Shown: piece after piece, positions 45,326 through 54,286 of the stretch
Layout: each line of letters begins with the position of its first letter
Position numbering within the stretch: the first letter of the stretch is position 1
Source of the DNA: Marinithermofilum abyssi
Lineage (GTDB): Bacteria > Bacillota > Bacilli > Thermoactinomycetales > DSM-45169
Assembly: GCF_014641195.1 (NCBI RefSeq)
Contig: NZ_BMHQ01000014.1
Coordinates: 1 to 61,324 of the forward strand
DNA: 61,324 nucleotides
Reading direction: 5' to 3'
The notes under the pieces: generated by a model
The model's input: the letters and a program-made list of their open reading frames with translations, nothing else
Databases searched by the model: none
Told to the model about the DNA's origin: nothing
Made by a program: the position numbers and the translations under genes

Positions 45326-46798
45326 GTGGAAACCAAACGCATGTTTATCGATGGGGAATGGGTTGAGGCCCAGTCCGGGGAAACACGCGAGATTATCAAC
45401 CCCTATAATCAGGAAGTCATCGCCGTCGTTCCCGAAGCAGGACGGGATGACGCAAAACGTGCGATTCAAGCGGCACGGAAAGCCTTTGATGAAGGACTTT
45501 GGCCGGACATGCCCGCAACGGAACGGGGACAAAAACTGTATCAAGTGGCCGAATTGATCGAGAAAAACAAAGAGGAGCTGGCTCGTCTGGAAACCCTGGA
45601 CACCGGGAAAACCCTGGTGGAAAGCCAGGCAGACATGGATGATATCGCCGGAGTATTCCGTTATTATGCAGGACTTGCGGATAAAGACGGCGGGGAAATG
45701 ATCGACGCCCCCATAGAAAATGCCGTCAGCAAAGTGGTTCGGGAACCCGTCGGGGTTTGCGGTATGATCACGCCGTGGAACTACCCGTTGCTGCAAGCGT
45801 CTTGGAAGCTGGCTCCTGCACTGGCTGCCGGTTGCACCATGGTGTTGAAGCCGAGTGAAATCACTCCGCTGACCACCCTGAAAATCGCCGAACTGTTGGA
45901 AGAAGTAGGATTCCCGAAAGGTGTGGTCAACATTGTGACCGGCGCCGGTCCGACTGTGGGTGCGGAGCTTTCCGAAAACACCGATGTGGATCTGATTTCC
46001 TTCACCGGCGGGATCGAAACCGGGAAGAAGATCATGCAAGCCGCATCCAACAACGTGAAGAAAATTGCGTTGGAGTTGGGCGGGAAGAACCCGAATATCG
46101 TTTTTGCCGACAGCGACTTCGAAACGGCGGTGGATTACGCGTTGAATGCCGTCTACTTCCACGCGGGACAAGTCTGCTCCGCCGGAGCGCGCCTGTTGGT
46201 GGAAGAAAACATTCACGATCGCTTTGTGGAAGAGCTCGTAAAAAGGGTGAAAAACATTAAGCTGGGTAACGGCATGGATGAAAACACTCAGATGGGGCCG
46301 CTCACTTCCGCGGAACATCGCACCAAAGTGGAAAAATATATCGAGATTGGGAAAGAAGAAGGCGCTAAGCTTCTGATCGGGGGCAAACGTCCGGAAGGGG
46401 CAGCGTTTGAAAAAGGATTCTTTGTGGAACCCACCATCTTTGACGGGTGTACTTCTGACATGCGGATCGTACAGGAAGAGACCTTTGGACCGATACTGAC
46501 GATTGAAACCTTCCGTACGGAAGAAGAAGCGATCCGTCTGGCCAACGATACGATTTACGGATTGGCCGGTGCTGTTTGGACCGGTGATATGAACCGTGCG
46601 CAACGGGTCAGCCGTGCGTTGCGGATGGGTACCGTTTGGATCAACGATTTCCATCCCTACTTCCCGCAAGCACCCTGGGGCGGATACAAACAGTCCGGAA
46701 TCGGTCGTGAATTGGGTAAAACCGGTCTGGAAGAATACACGGAGCAAAAACACATTTTCCAAAATCTCGACCCGCAGCCGATGAAGTGGTTCGGTTGA
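45326..46798 (+). CDS. gbsA: Betaine aldehyde dehydrogenase GbsA
   Basis: Oxidises glycine betaine aldehyde to the osmoprotectant glycine betaine with NAD. GTG at 45326 (ETKRMFIDGEWVEAQSGE) follows GGAGGAGGG and gives 490 residues, the B. subtilis length; the frame runs back to 45227 through the operator. ALDH motifs: TPWNYPLLQASWKLAPALAAG, catalytic Glu in LELGGKNPN, catalytic Cys in FHAGQVCSAGAR, and EETFGPILTI. Operon with gbsB. Confidence 0.95.
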   Translation: METKRMFIDGEWVEAQSGETREIINPYNQEVIAVVPEAGRDDAKRAIQAARKAFDEGLWPDMPATERGQKLYQVAELIEKNKEELARLETLDTGKTLVESQADMDDIAGVFRYYAGLADKDGGEMIDAPIENAVSKVVREPVGVCGMITPWNYPLLQASWKLAPALAAGCTMVLKPSEITPLTTLKIAELLEEVGFPKGVVNIVTGAGPTVGAELSENTDVDLISFTGGIETGKKIMQAASNNVKKIALELGGKNPNIVFADSDFETAVDYALNAVYFHAGQVCSAGARLLVEENIHDRFVEELVKRVKNIKLGNGMDENTQMGPLTSAEHRTKVEKYIEIGKEEGAKLLIGGKRPEGAAFEKGFFVEPTIFDGCTSDMRIVQEETFGPILTIETFRTEEEAIRLANDTIYGLAGAVWTGDMNRAQRVSRALRMGTVWINDFHPYFPQAPWGGYKQSGIGRELGKTGLEEYTEQKHIFQNLDPQPMKWFG

Positions 46799-46873
46799 TC
46801 AAAAACAACGCCATAGGCGTAAAGAGCAATAAAGACTTTCTATATATATCTTTCAAGGGAGGTCTGATGCGAT

Positions 46874-48076
46874 ATGATGCGTACAGAACAAATGCTGTCC
46901 CAAAAAGAATTCGTGATGCCCACCAAAGTGGTGTCTGGTATCGGTGCCGCCAGAAACGTGGGAGAAGAAGTGAAACAACTCGGCGTTACCAAAGCCATGA
47001 TCGTAACGGACAAAGGCATCTATAATGCCGGGATCACCCAACCCATTGAAAAAAGCCTGAAAGAGGCCGGTATCGATGTGCACGTGTTCAACGAAATCCA
47101 AGGGGAACCGGATACGGAACTGATCGCTCTCGGCAGCAAAGCCTTCAATGAAAACAAGTGCGACGGCCTGGTAGCCATCGGCGGCGGCAGTTCCATGGAC
47201 ACCGCCAAAGCGGTCGGGGTGGAAGTAGTGCACGGTGAACCGGTCCTCAACTATGAAGCATCCGATAACGGCAAGCCCCTGGAAAAACGGATTCCTCCAT
47301 TGACCACCATCCCGACGACAGCAGGGACCGGTTCCGAAGTAACCCAATGGGCGGTTATTAAAGACCCGGTTCGCGAGATCAAATTTAACGTCGGCGGTCC
47401 GTTGATCCCGGCTCACTTGGCCGTCATCGATCCTGAATTACACCTGTCCATGCCGCGGCACATTACTGCTGCTACTGGTGTGGATGCGCTGTCTCACGCC
47501 ATCGAGTGCTACACCATGAACCAATCCCAGCCGATTACGGACTCGGTGGCATTGCTGGCAATGGAATATGTCGCTAAATATCTGCGTCGTGCCTATGCGA
47601 ACGGCAACGACATCGAAGCTCGTTACCACATGGCTCAAGCTGCCATGTTGGCCGGCCTTTCCTACGGTAGCGACTCCGCCGGTGCAGCCCACGCCATGGC
47701 CCAAACCCTGGGCGGTATGGTTCCGGTGATGCACGGACAATGTGTCTCCGCCATGCTTCCGGCTGTGATGGAGTTTAACTGGAAAGGTGCTCCGGATAAA
47801 TTTGCCCGTATCGCCAAAGCTCTGGGTGTGGACACCGAAGGCATGTCTACCGAAGAGGCCGCCAAAGCTTCCGTACTTGCAGTGGAGCAACTGGTGAAAG
47901 ACGTCGAAATTCCGACGCTGTTGGAGCAAGGCGTCAACCCGGATGAGATCGACCGTTATGCCAAAGCCGCCTTTGAAGATCCGCAAACCTTCGGCAATCC
48001 GCGGGATGTGGACCTGGACGGTTACAAATGGATCTATCGCCGTTGCCTGGGCTTGGAAGAGTCCACTCTCTATTAA
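46874..48076 (+). CDS. gbsB: Choline dehydrogenase GbsB (type III alcohol dehydrogenase)
   Basis: Iron-dependent alcohol dehydrogenase that turns choline into betaine aldehyde. 400 residues. Seen: the NAD site GGGSSMDTAKAVGV, PTTAGTGSEVTQWAV, and the metal site GVDALSHAIECY with further His in AAHAMAQTLGGMVPVMHGQC. GGGAGG lies 12 bases before the ATG. 75 bases downstream of gbsA, and a strong terminator follows. Confidence 0.92.
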   Translation: MMRTEQMLSQKEFVMPTKVVSGIGAARNVGEEVKQLGVTKAMIVTDKGIYNAGITQPIEKSLKEAGIDVHVFNEIQGEPDTELIALGSKAFNENKCDGLVAIGGGSSMDTAKAVGVEVVHGEPVLNYEASDNGKPLEKRIPPLTTIPTTAGTGSEVTQWAVIKDPVREIKFNVGGPLIPAHLAVIDPELHLSMPRHITAATGVDALSHAIECYTMNQSQPITDSVALLAMEYVAKYLRRAYANGNDIEARYHMAQAAMLAGLSYGSDSAGAAHAMAQTLGGMVPVMHGQCVSAMLPAVMEFNWKGAPDKFARIAKALGVDTEGMSTEEAAKASVLAVEQLVKDVEIPTLLEQGVNPDEIDRYAKAAFEDPQTFGNPRDVDLDGYKWIYRRCLGLEESTLY

Positions 48077-48091
48077 ATGGACGGTGATAAC

Positions 48092-48124
48092 AAAACTCCC
48101 GGCTTTTAAGGCCGGGAGTTTTTT
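48092..48124. terminator. Bidirectional terminator after gbsB
   Basis: ACTCCCGGC pairs with GCCGGGAGT with T tracts on both strands. It lies between gbsB and the convergent protease gene. Confidence 0.88.
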
Positions 48125-48128
48125 GTGG

Positions 48129-48944
48129 TTAAGGCAGCTCCACATAGTCATCGAGGAAGTTGCGCGCAGATGGCGTATCCAGGCGGTAGATCACGTTGGT
48201 GGCTCTGCACATGCTATCCCCGGTTACCGTTACACCGGCGATTATATCGGTTTCATTTTCACCGGCTCCCAGAAAGTTTGGTCCGCCGGAATCTCCGTTG
48301 CACGTACCGCCATCGCCGGTAGAGGTGTTTTGCGAGAGGCGGAGCCAGTTGTCATTTAGGGCATCAAACTGAGAGACAGCCATCCAGCGTCCGCCGTCAT
48401 AAGGGTGAGTCGGCCCGCCGGGCTGGGTGACGGGCTCTCGGATTCCATAACCAACAGCGGTGAAGGGTTGGTCTTTCAGCGCACCCTTAGCCGCTAATCG
48501 GTCAAATAAGCCGGATGTCGGCAACCGGGCGGGCTGGACTCCTTTTACCGGTTGATCCAAAATGACTACAGCCAAATCAGCGGGATTAGACTGACGTTGA
48601 TTGTAATCCGGGTGAGTTACCCATTTTCCGTGATACAAACGAGTAGAGGGAGTGACGGGATCTACGTCGTCATCGAAACTGACCCAGATTTGATCGCGGG
48701 GGATCCCTTTGGATTCCAGATGTGCCGTGCAGTGGGCGGCGGTCAGGAAGACTGTTGGAGCAATGAGTGTACCGGTGCACAAATGCTCCTTGACACCGGG
48801 TGTGTTGTACTCCGCGATCAAGGCGCCCGTATTGGGATGACGACCGTTGTCCGGTTCTCCGTAGGTGATGGCCTGGGCGGGCCAAGCGGGAACCAAGAAA
48901 ACCAAAGCGAACACCAAAGCGAACCACCAGGAGTTTCTTTTCAT
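48129..48944 (-). CDS. Secreted trypsin-like serine protease (S1)
   Basis: A 271-residue exported protease. Signal peptide MKRNSWWFALVFALVFLVPAWPAQA. The catalytic triad is clear: His in FLTAAHCTAH, Asp in NPADLAVVILD and Ser in CNGDSGGPNFLG. Two Cys pairs (CTG/AHC and CNG/MCR) could form disulfides. Trypsin-like enzymes of this kind are not widespread in Bacillota. ATG behind GAAAGGAGG. No separate propeptide is evident. Confidence 0.9.
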   Translation of the reverse strand: MKRNSWWFALVFALVFLVPAWPAQAITYGEPDNGRHPNTGALIAEYNTPGVKEHLCTGTLIAPTVFLTAAHCTAHLESKGIPRDQIWVSFDDDVDPVTPSTRLYHGKWVTHPDYNQRQSNPADLAVVILDQPVKGVQPARLPTSGLFDRLAAKGALKDQPFTAVGYGIREPVTQPGGPTHPYDGGRWMAVSQFDALNDNWLRLSQNTSTGDGGTCNGDSGGPNFLGAGENETDIIAGVTVTGDSMCRATNVIYRLDTPSARNFLDDYVELP

Positions 48945-49011
48945 TTCAGGAGCCTCCTTTCAATGACCGATGATTTCGACTCTTCCACAAACAACTCCTG
49001 CCATAGAAAAA

Positions 49012-49039
49012 AACCCGGAACCGCAGTTCCGGGTTTTTT
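49012..49039. terminator. Bidirectional terminator
   Basis: AACCCGGAAC pairs with GTTCCGGGTT, with T tracts on both strands. It ends the rodZ-like gene, which is read leftward. Confidence 0.85.
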
Positions 49040-49048
49040 CTGTATGGA

Positions 49049-50407
49049 TTATTTTTTTGTCACTTGTATGGTCTGGGTGGGAGTGATCGTCTGTCCGTTG
49101 ATTTTGATGTCGGCGTTCTTGGGATTGCCCAGGGTGATCCACAAATCGGTGGTGACACTTTTGGGGTGCTTAAATCGGAACAGTTCCCCTTTTTTCAGGG
49201 TGATGTCTTTTAGATAACCGCCGTTTTGATGTTCTTTGATCTGAACCCAGCAGGTGTCTTTCGCTTGAATTTCCACCTCGGTATCCCGGACGTTTTTCAT
49301 TTCGTATCGACTGATTCCGCTGGTGGTATCTCGGTCTACCAGTGCCAAACCGAAAGATTCGCTTTCAGCGTCCGCCGAAGAGTGAGATTGGGCTTGTATC
49401 TTTTGAGGTTCTTCCGCTGGTTGGCCCAACCAACTGTACCCGGCCCATACCGCTCCCGGCAGGATGAATAAGGCGATGGTCGCTACCGCTAAGCTGGCTT
49501 TGTTCCAGGAGCGCTGCGGTTTGGAACGGTTGGATTTGTTCCGTTTCCCCTCTTTTGGCGATGCGGAGTCAGTCAAGGTACCCGCCGGATTGGAATGACG
49601 GGATGGGGGATCCTGCCGTGCTGGATTATGGCGGGGTTCTTTCGGACGGTGATGTTGGCGGCCGGCGGCTCCGACGCTTGACGATGAGAAACGTTGCGTC
49701 CGGGAAAGACTGGATTGGCTTCCGGCGGCAGTTTCGTCCGAAGGTTTCGGTGTTGGTGATGTCCGGCGAAAACGTCCGGTCCCGCTGTTCACACCAGTCG
49801 CTTGCCGGTCTGACTGTTGCTTTATGTTTCTCGCAGTCTGGGATCGAGTTGGGGGTTCCTCAGAATTATGGGATGGGACCGGCAAGGCGGGCATCGGGTT
49901 CACTTTGGTTTCCTTGGGTTGCGGCTGTTTCAGAGCACGGTGTTTAGCCGTCTGTGAGTTGGCATGGACGGGCCGGAATCGTCCCGTGCGATTCAGGTTC
50001 TGGCTTTCCTGTCCTGAAGTCGGCGAGACCGGACGAAATGGTCCCGTGCGATTCAGGTTCTGACTTTCCTGTCCCGAAGTCGGCGAGACTGGACGAAATG
50101 GTCCTGTCCGGTTCAGGTTGTGATGTTGATGTTTTGAATCCTGGTCAGGATGCACTGTTTCCTCCGATTGGGGAGGAAGGGAGGCACGATATTTTTTCAA
50201 CAGTTTGGTCGGTTCCAGTCCCACTTGTGCGGCATATACACGGATATAGGAACGCACGTAAAAGGGGCTTGGCAAACGGTCAAATTGACCGGCTTCCAAT
50301 GCGGCCAAATCATGCTGAGCGATCCGGGTCTTGTCCTGCATTTCTTCCAGGCTGAGACCCGCTTGTTGTCTCGCTTTTTTCAACGCAGCTCCGATTTCGT
50401 TCTGCAT
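49049..50407 (-). CDS. rodZ: RodZ-like protein with tandem RTGxFR motifs
   Basis: A 452-residue membrane protein with the RodZ layout. Residues 1-75 are the HTH that binds MreB (IGAALKKARQQAGLSLEEMQDKTRI...GQFDRLPSPFYVRSYIRVYA). Residues 80-300 are polar and contain two exact 20-residue repeats at 97-116 and 117-136 plus a third partial one from 137 (NLNRTGPFRPVSP), and degenerate forms at 208-218 and 235-241. A membrane span is at about 303-327 and a DUF4115 domain forms the outside end. ATG 50407 follows CAGGAGGTG. RodZ organises MreB and cell-wall growth. Confidence 0.82.
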   Translation of the reverse strand: MQNEIGAALKKARQQAGLSLEEMQDKTRIAQHDLAALEAGQFDRLPSPFYVRSYIRVYAAQVGLEPTKLLKKYRASLPPQSEETVHPDQDSKHQHHNLNRTGPFRPVSPTSGQESQNLNRTGPFRPVSPTSGQESQNLNRTGRFRPVHANSQTAKHRALKQPQPKETKVNPMPALPVPSHNSEEPPTRSQTARNIKQQSDRQATGVNSGTGRFRRTSPTPKPSDETAAGSQSSLSRTQRFSSSSVGAAGRQHHRPKEPRHNPARQDPPSRHSNPAGTLTDSASPKEGKRNKSNRSKPQRSWNKASLAVATIALFILPGAVWAGYSWLGQPAEEPQKIQAQSHSSADAESESFGLALVDRDTTSGISRYEMKNVRDTEVEIQAKDTCWVQIKEHQNGGYLKDITLKKGELFRFKHPKSVTTDLWITLGNPKNADIKINGQTITPTQTIQVTKK

Positions 50408-50909
50408 GGGGGGCACCTCCTGATTCCGGTTGGATGATATCTTGGACAAACCCCCGTTGGACCGTAAAGATTGGTTCTCTGTTTTTCTCTCACCAGGGCA
50501 CTTTTATTCAAAGATACCATGCTTTTCTGCCAGTTTATAGGCTTTCCCACGGTTTTAACCAAAGGGATAAAAAATCTTTACGAAACATTAATGGATGAGA
50601 GAGGTTATTAGTTTATATCCCGCTACCGGATTCGAGAGGGTGACTTCTTCAAAGGTCGAAACCTCTTGAGCCGAGTGTCAACCAGGTTCCCATCCGGGCC
50701 ATAGACGTAGAGATTAATGGCTAATATTTACGGAGGAGAATTACATGCCGTTCTGAGGCTGGTTTGTTTTGATCGGAGGTGTGCGATTGAACACGGGTAT
50801 ACACCCATGGTTGATACCTCTATCGATGAATGGTCTTAACCGGCTAGACTGCAGGTTGAATCAAAAGGTTGGCCGCCATGAAAACATAAAAACAGAACGG
50901 GGGAAGAAG
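50408..50909. other. Intergenic region before acyl-CoA ligase pseudogene
   Basis: No gene supported. Two strong Shine-Dalgarno-like sites occur: one precedes a three-codon ORF (ATG CCG TTC TGA at 50744-50755), the other a TTG at 50787 that would extend the ligase frame upstream. No riboswitch or tRNA was recognised. Confidence 0.4.
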
Positions 50910-52124
50910 ATGATTACTCCTTTGACACCACTGGACTGGTTACGTCGTGTCATCAAATATTACCCGGACAAAACGGCTGTGGTGGATGAAGGAAAGCGAT
51001 TTACTTACCGGGAATTCGGGAAACGGGTAAGCCGCCTTTCAAACGCCCTTCGCCAATATGGAATCAGAAACCGGGATCACGTAGCAGTGATGCTCCCCAA
51101 TACCCATCCGATGTTGGAAAGCTTTTACGCAATTGGCCAGTTGGGAGCAGTAATCGTTCCAATCAACTACCGGTTATCCGCCCAAGATATCGCCTATATC
51201 CTGAAACACAGCGACAGTAAGGTCCTGATTGTAGACGATCAGTTTGCCGATAAAGTCCCCCATGATCGCCCTCAAAGTTGGAGAAAATAGTAATCGTCTC
51301 CGGTGAAGGGGGATCAGCAGTTTCGCTACCGGGGATCGATTACGAAAATTTTTGGCCGGTCCCAAGGATGAACCGATACAGGCGGAGATCGACGAAAACC
51401 AGATGCTAAGCTTGCCGTGATCCAAAAAGCACAGGATCTCTTAGGCTTGGAAATGATCCATGTGTACGGTGCAACAGAAGTTTCCCCGTTTATTCTCTAT
51501 TGCGAATGGAAAAAGGAATTTGAATCCCTTTCAACGGAAAGACAAGCCTTGATCAAATCTCGGCAGGGTGTGGAAATGGCTTTCAACGGAGAAACCAAAG
51601 TGGTTCGGCAAGATAACGACACTCAGGAAGTCGAATGGAACGGACGGGAGATCGGTGAAATCGTAGCCCGCGGAGTGATGGACGGGTATTACAAGCAACC
51701 GGGAGAAACGCAAAAAGCCATTCGCAATGGATGGTATCACACCGGCGATCTGGCCGTCGTTCATCCCGGCGGCTACATCGAGATACTGGACCGGCTCAAA
51801 GACATTATTATATCCGGCGGTGAAAATATCTCCTCCACTGAAGTGGAAGGTGTTCTGTATAAGCATCCCGGCGTAATGGAAGTTGCAGTGATCGCGGTGC
51901 CACACGAAAAATGGGGTGAGACTCCAAAAGCTCTGGTGGTGCGGAAGGAGGGCGCGGATGTGACCGAAGCGGACCTAATCGATTTCTGTCGCGAACAGAT
52001 GGCTCACTTTAAAGTGCCCAGGTCGGTCGAATTCGTGAAATCGCTGCCGAAGACGGCTACCGGAAAATTGCAGAAATTCAAACTGCGGGAGCAATATTGG
52101 ACAGGAAGGGAAAAGGTCAACTAG
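50910..52124 (+). pseudogene. AMP-dependent acyl-CoA synthetase/ligase, internal deletion
   Basis: The N-terminal part (MITPLTPLDWLRRVIKYYPDKTAVVDEG...YGIRNRDHVAVMLPNT) and C-terminal part (HVYGATEVSPF, WYHTGDLAVVHPGGYIEILDRLKDIIISGGENIS, LPKTATGKLQKF) belong to a medium- or long-chain acyl-CoA ligase. A frame change near 51275 moves the reading to IVIVSGEGGSA...EIDENQMLSL, which is then joined directly to AVIQKAQDLLGLEM. The SGTTGKPKGV loop and roughly 150-200 residues are missing. Inactive as it stands. Confidence 0.85.
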
Positions 52125-52551
52125 GGTGTTTTCCGATTGCTCCCACCCCTGGCTGTCGGGCCGGTGTAATATGGTGCAAGAGGTATCTATCGTGAATCAG
52201 AAACATTCGATCAAGAAGTCGTTCAAAAAGTATCTAAGTTGGAAAAGGGCTATATCCCTCAGTGAACCATGGGAAAAAGAAGGTTAGTTATTTAATAGCT
52301 AACGAATATCGGCGAGGGCTTAATTCAAGTGGAAACGTGGTCTTTTTAGCTTCACGCTGTTCGCTCCCTTAGAGAGCCGTCAATACTCCGTTTAACTTTA
52401 CTGAATATGCATTCTGTAAAGTCAACAGCCGAAAAAGGCTGTTTTTTTCTTTATAGGATACGAAACAAGGAAGGATGGAGACATTAGCAACGGAAAAACG
52501 GATCTGGTTGGGAAACGTGAGCTGATTCCAAAGATAAATCAATGCGTCCAT
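52125..52551. other. Intergenic region between ligase pseudogene and acoR
   Basis: No gene supported. It holds a near-perfect palindrome GTTAG-TATTTAATA-CTAAC type at about 52283-52303 and a plus-strand terminator at 52424-52448. Confidence 0.45.
52424..52448 (+). terminator. Rho-independent terminator
   Basis: AACAGCC/GGCTGTT stem followed by a long T tract. Confidence 0.75.
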
Positions 52552-54108
52552 TTATTTTTGCTCTTTTAACCACCTATACAGGGTCGTCCTAGAAATACCT
52601 AACATTTTTGCAGCTTTTGAGATATTCCCATGGGTTTGTTCAAGGGCATGTCTTAAAGCTTTATTTCGTGATTCAATTGGAAGAAGAGTGGTTGCATCGG
52701 GTTCTATGGAACGCTCTTTAATTATTTGCATCAAAGTTAGGGGACTGATGATCTCTTCATCTACAAATACACTGGCAGCAATTAAGACGTTTTTCAGCTC
52801 ACGGATATTACCGGGCCAATCATATTGGAAGAGAACATCAAGAGACTCTTGAGTTAATTTTTTTTGGATACCGAAGAGATGAAAAAAGTAGTGAGCCAAA
52901 TAGGGGATATCCTCTTTTCTTTCCCGAAGCGGAGGTAGTTGTATGGGCAGAACAAAGAGCCGATAGAACAAGTCCTCCCGAAACTTTCCTTCTCGTACAA
53001 GTTCCTTTAAGTTCTCATGAGTCGCAGTAATTACCCGGGTATCGACTTGGTATTCCTTGTTACTTCCAACGGGCCGAACAGTTTGTTCTTGAAGGAACCT
53101 GAGAAGTGCTACCTGCAAATCTGGACTTAACTCCGCAACTTCGTCCAAAAAAATGGTCCCTTTATGGGCAGAACGTAGTTTTCCTATATATCCACCTCGT
53201 TTGGCTCCAGTAAAAGCGCCTTCCTCATAGCCAAACAGCTCACTTTCTACCAGATGAGACGGTATGGCTCCACAGTTTAAAGCGACAAAAGGCCCAGTCG
53301 CTCTTGAACTAAGACGATGAATATATTTTGCCACTAATTCCTTGCCCGTCCCGCTCTCTCCTTGTATGCTAACCGGATAGGATACGAAGGCCGCTTTTTT
53401 GCTTAGTTCTAAGGCTTTTTTAAAAGTTTCGCTGGTACCTGTTACCCCTTCGAAAATCGGATCTTCAAAACACTCGTTCAACTCGGGAAGTAGATGAAAG
53501 CGTTGTTTTATTTTCTCTTCCAGAGACGCTGCCATTGTTGTAACAATGCCAAGCAAATACGGATGTGCTTTTTCAACTGGGCCGGAAACATCCAAAACGG
53601 CAATAAGGTCTCCCGATGCCGTTTTAATAGGGGCCGCAGCACAACACCAATCGTGGGAGGAGACTGTAAAATGCTGAAATCCTTCTACATATAAGGCTTT
53701 TTTTGTATTCAACGCGGTTCCGATCGCGTTCGTACCGATACACTCCTCAGTCCATTTTGCCCCGGGCAAAAAGCGCATTTTTTTAGCCTTCTCAAGTGTT
53801 CTTGGGTAACCTTCCTGGGTAAGAATAAACCCGTCCTGGTCAATGAAGAGCGCAATCATCTCATGCTCATGTAAAAACGCTTTCAATTCTTTGATAAGTA
53901 GTTTTGCTTCCGTTATTAGGACATCCAGTCGGTTCCGCCGTTTTTCCAACTCCTTTGGTGTTAAAACGATATCCGTGGCCTCACGAAAGGGGTTAATTTC
54001 CAATGCTTTGCATCGTGACCAAGATTCTTGGATTACTTTTTCCATTCGGTTTGCATCTAAAGTGCCCTCTTGAACGAACCGTTTCCAAGTAGCCTTTGTC
54101 AGACGCAT
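52552..54108 (-). CDS. acoR: Sigma-54-dependent activator AcoR
   Basis: Activator of acetoin catabolism. ATG at 54108 (MRLTKATWKRFV) follows AAAGGAGG; 518 residues. An N-terminal GAF-like sensor region (WTEECIGTNAIGTALNTKKALYV, HDWCCAAAPI) is followed by an AAA+ domain with GESGTGKE (Walker A), the sigma-54 loop EGAFTGAKRGG, FLDEVAELSPDLQ (Walker B) and PLRERKEDI, and a Fis-type HTH at the end (GNISKAAKMLGISRTTLYRWL). It is divergent from acoABCL, whose sigma-54 promoter it should serve. Confidence 0.9.
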   Translation of the reverse strand: MRLTKATWKRFVQEGTLDANRMEKVIQESWSRCKALEINPFREATDIVLTPKELEKRRNRLDVLITEAKLLIKELKAFLHEHEMIALFIDQDGFILTQEGYPRTLEKAKKMRFLPGAKWTEECIGTNAIGTALNTKKALYVEGFQHFTVSSHDWCCAAAPIKTASGDLIAVLDVSGPVEKAHPYLLGIVTTMAASLEEKIKQRFHLLPELNECFEDPIFEGVTGTSETFKKALELSKKAAFVSYPVSIQGESGTGKELVAKYIHRLSSRATGPFVALNCGAIPSHLVESELFGYEEGAFTGAKRGGYIGKLRSAHKGTIFLDEVAELSPDLQVALLRFLQEQTVRPVGSNKEYQVDTRVITATHENLKELVREGKFREDLFYRLFVLPIQLPPLRERKEDIPYLAHYFFHLFGIQKKLTQESLDVLFQYDWPGNIRELKNVLIAASVFVDEEIISPLTLMQIIKERSIEPDATTLLPIESRNKALRHALEQTHGNISKAAKMLGISRTTLYRWLKEQK

Positions 54109-54145
54109 GGGGTAAACCTCCTTTCGGTTTACATAAATGGACATC

Positions 54146-54166
54146 TGTGAAACGATTTGTAACACA
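54146..54166. promoter_or_regulatory. Probable AcoR upstream activating site
   Basis: TGTGAAAC-GATTT-GTAACACA is an inverted repeat of form TGTGNNAC N5 GTNNCACA, about 60 bases upstream of the -24 element. Binding is inferred from position. Confidence 0.5.
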
Positions 54167-54225
54167 TGAACAAGTAGATTAACTATTTAGATAAAATACG
54201 TCCCGAAAATTCAATAACTTTAACT

Positions 54226-54241
54226 TGGCATTACATTTGCT
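54226..54241 (+). promoter_or_regulatory. Sigma-54 promoter for acoABCL
   Basis: TGGCAT, five bases, TTGCT: -24 GG at 54227-54228 and -12 GC at 54239-54240, correct spacing, 45 bases before acoA. Confidence 0.85.
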
Positions 54242-54286
54242 TTGTTTATTGCACGGATAGAAGTTTCTAAGAGGAGGGGATTACAT

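Noticed and set aside
45254-46762. 502-codon minus-strand ORF antisense to gbsA
   Set aside because: Mirror of a well-supported ALDH gene; composition typical of a shadow frame.
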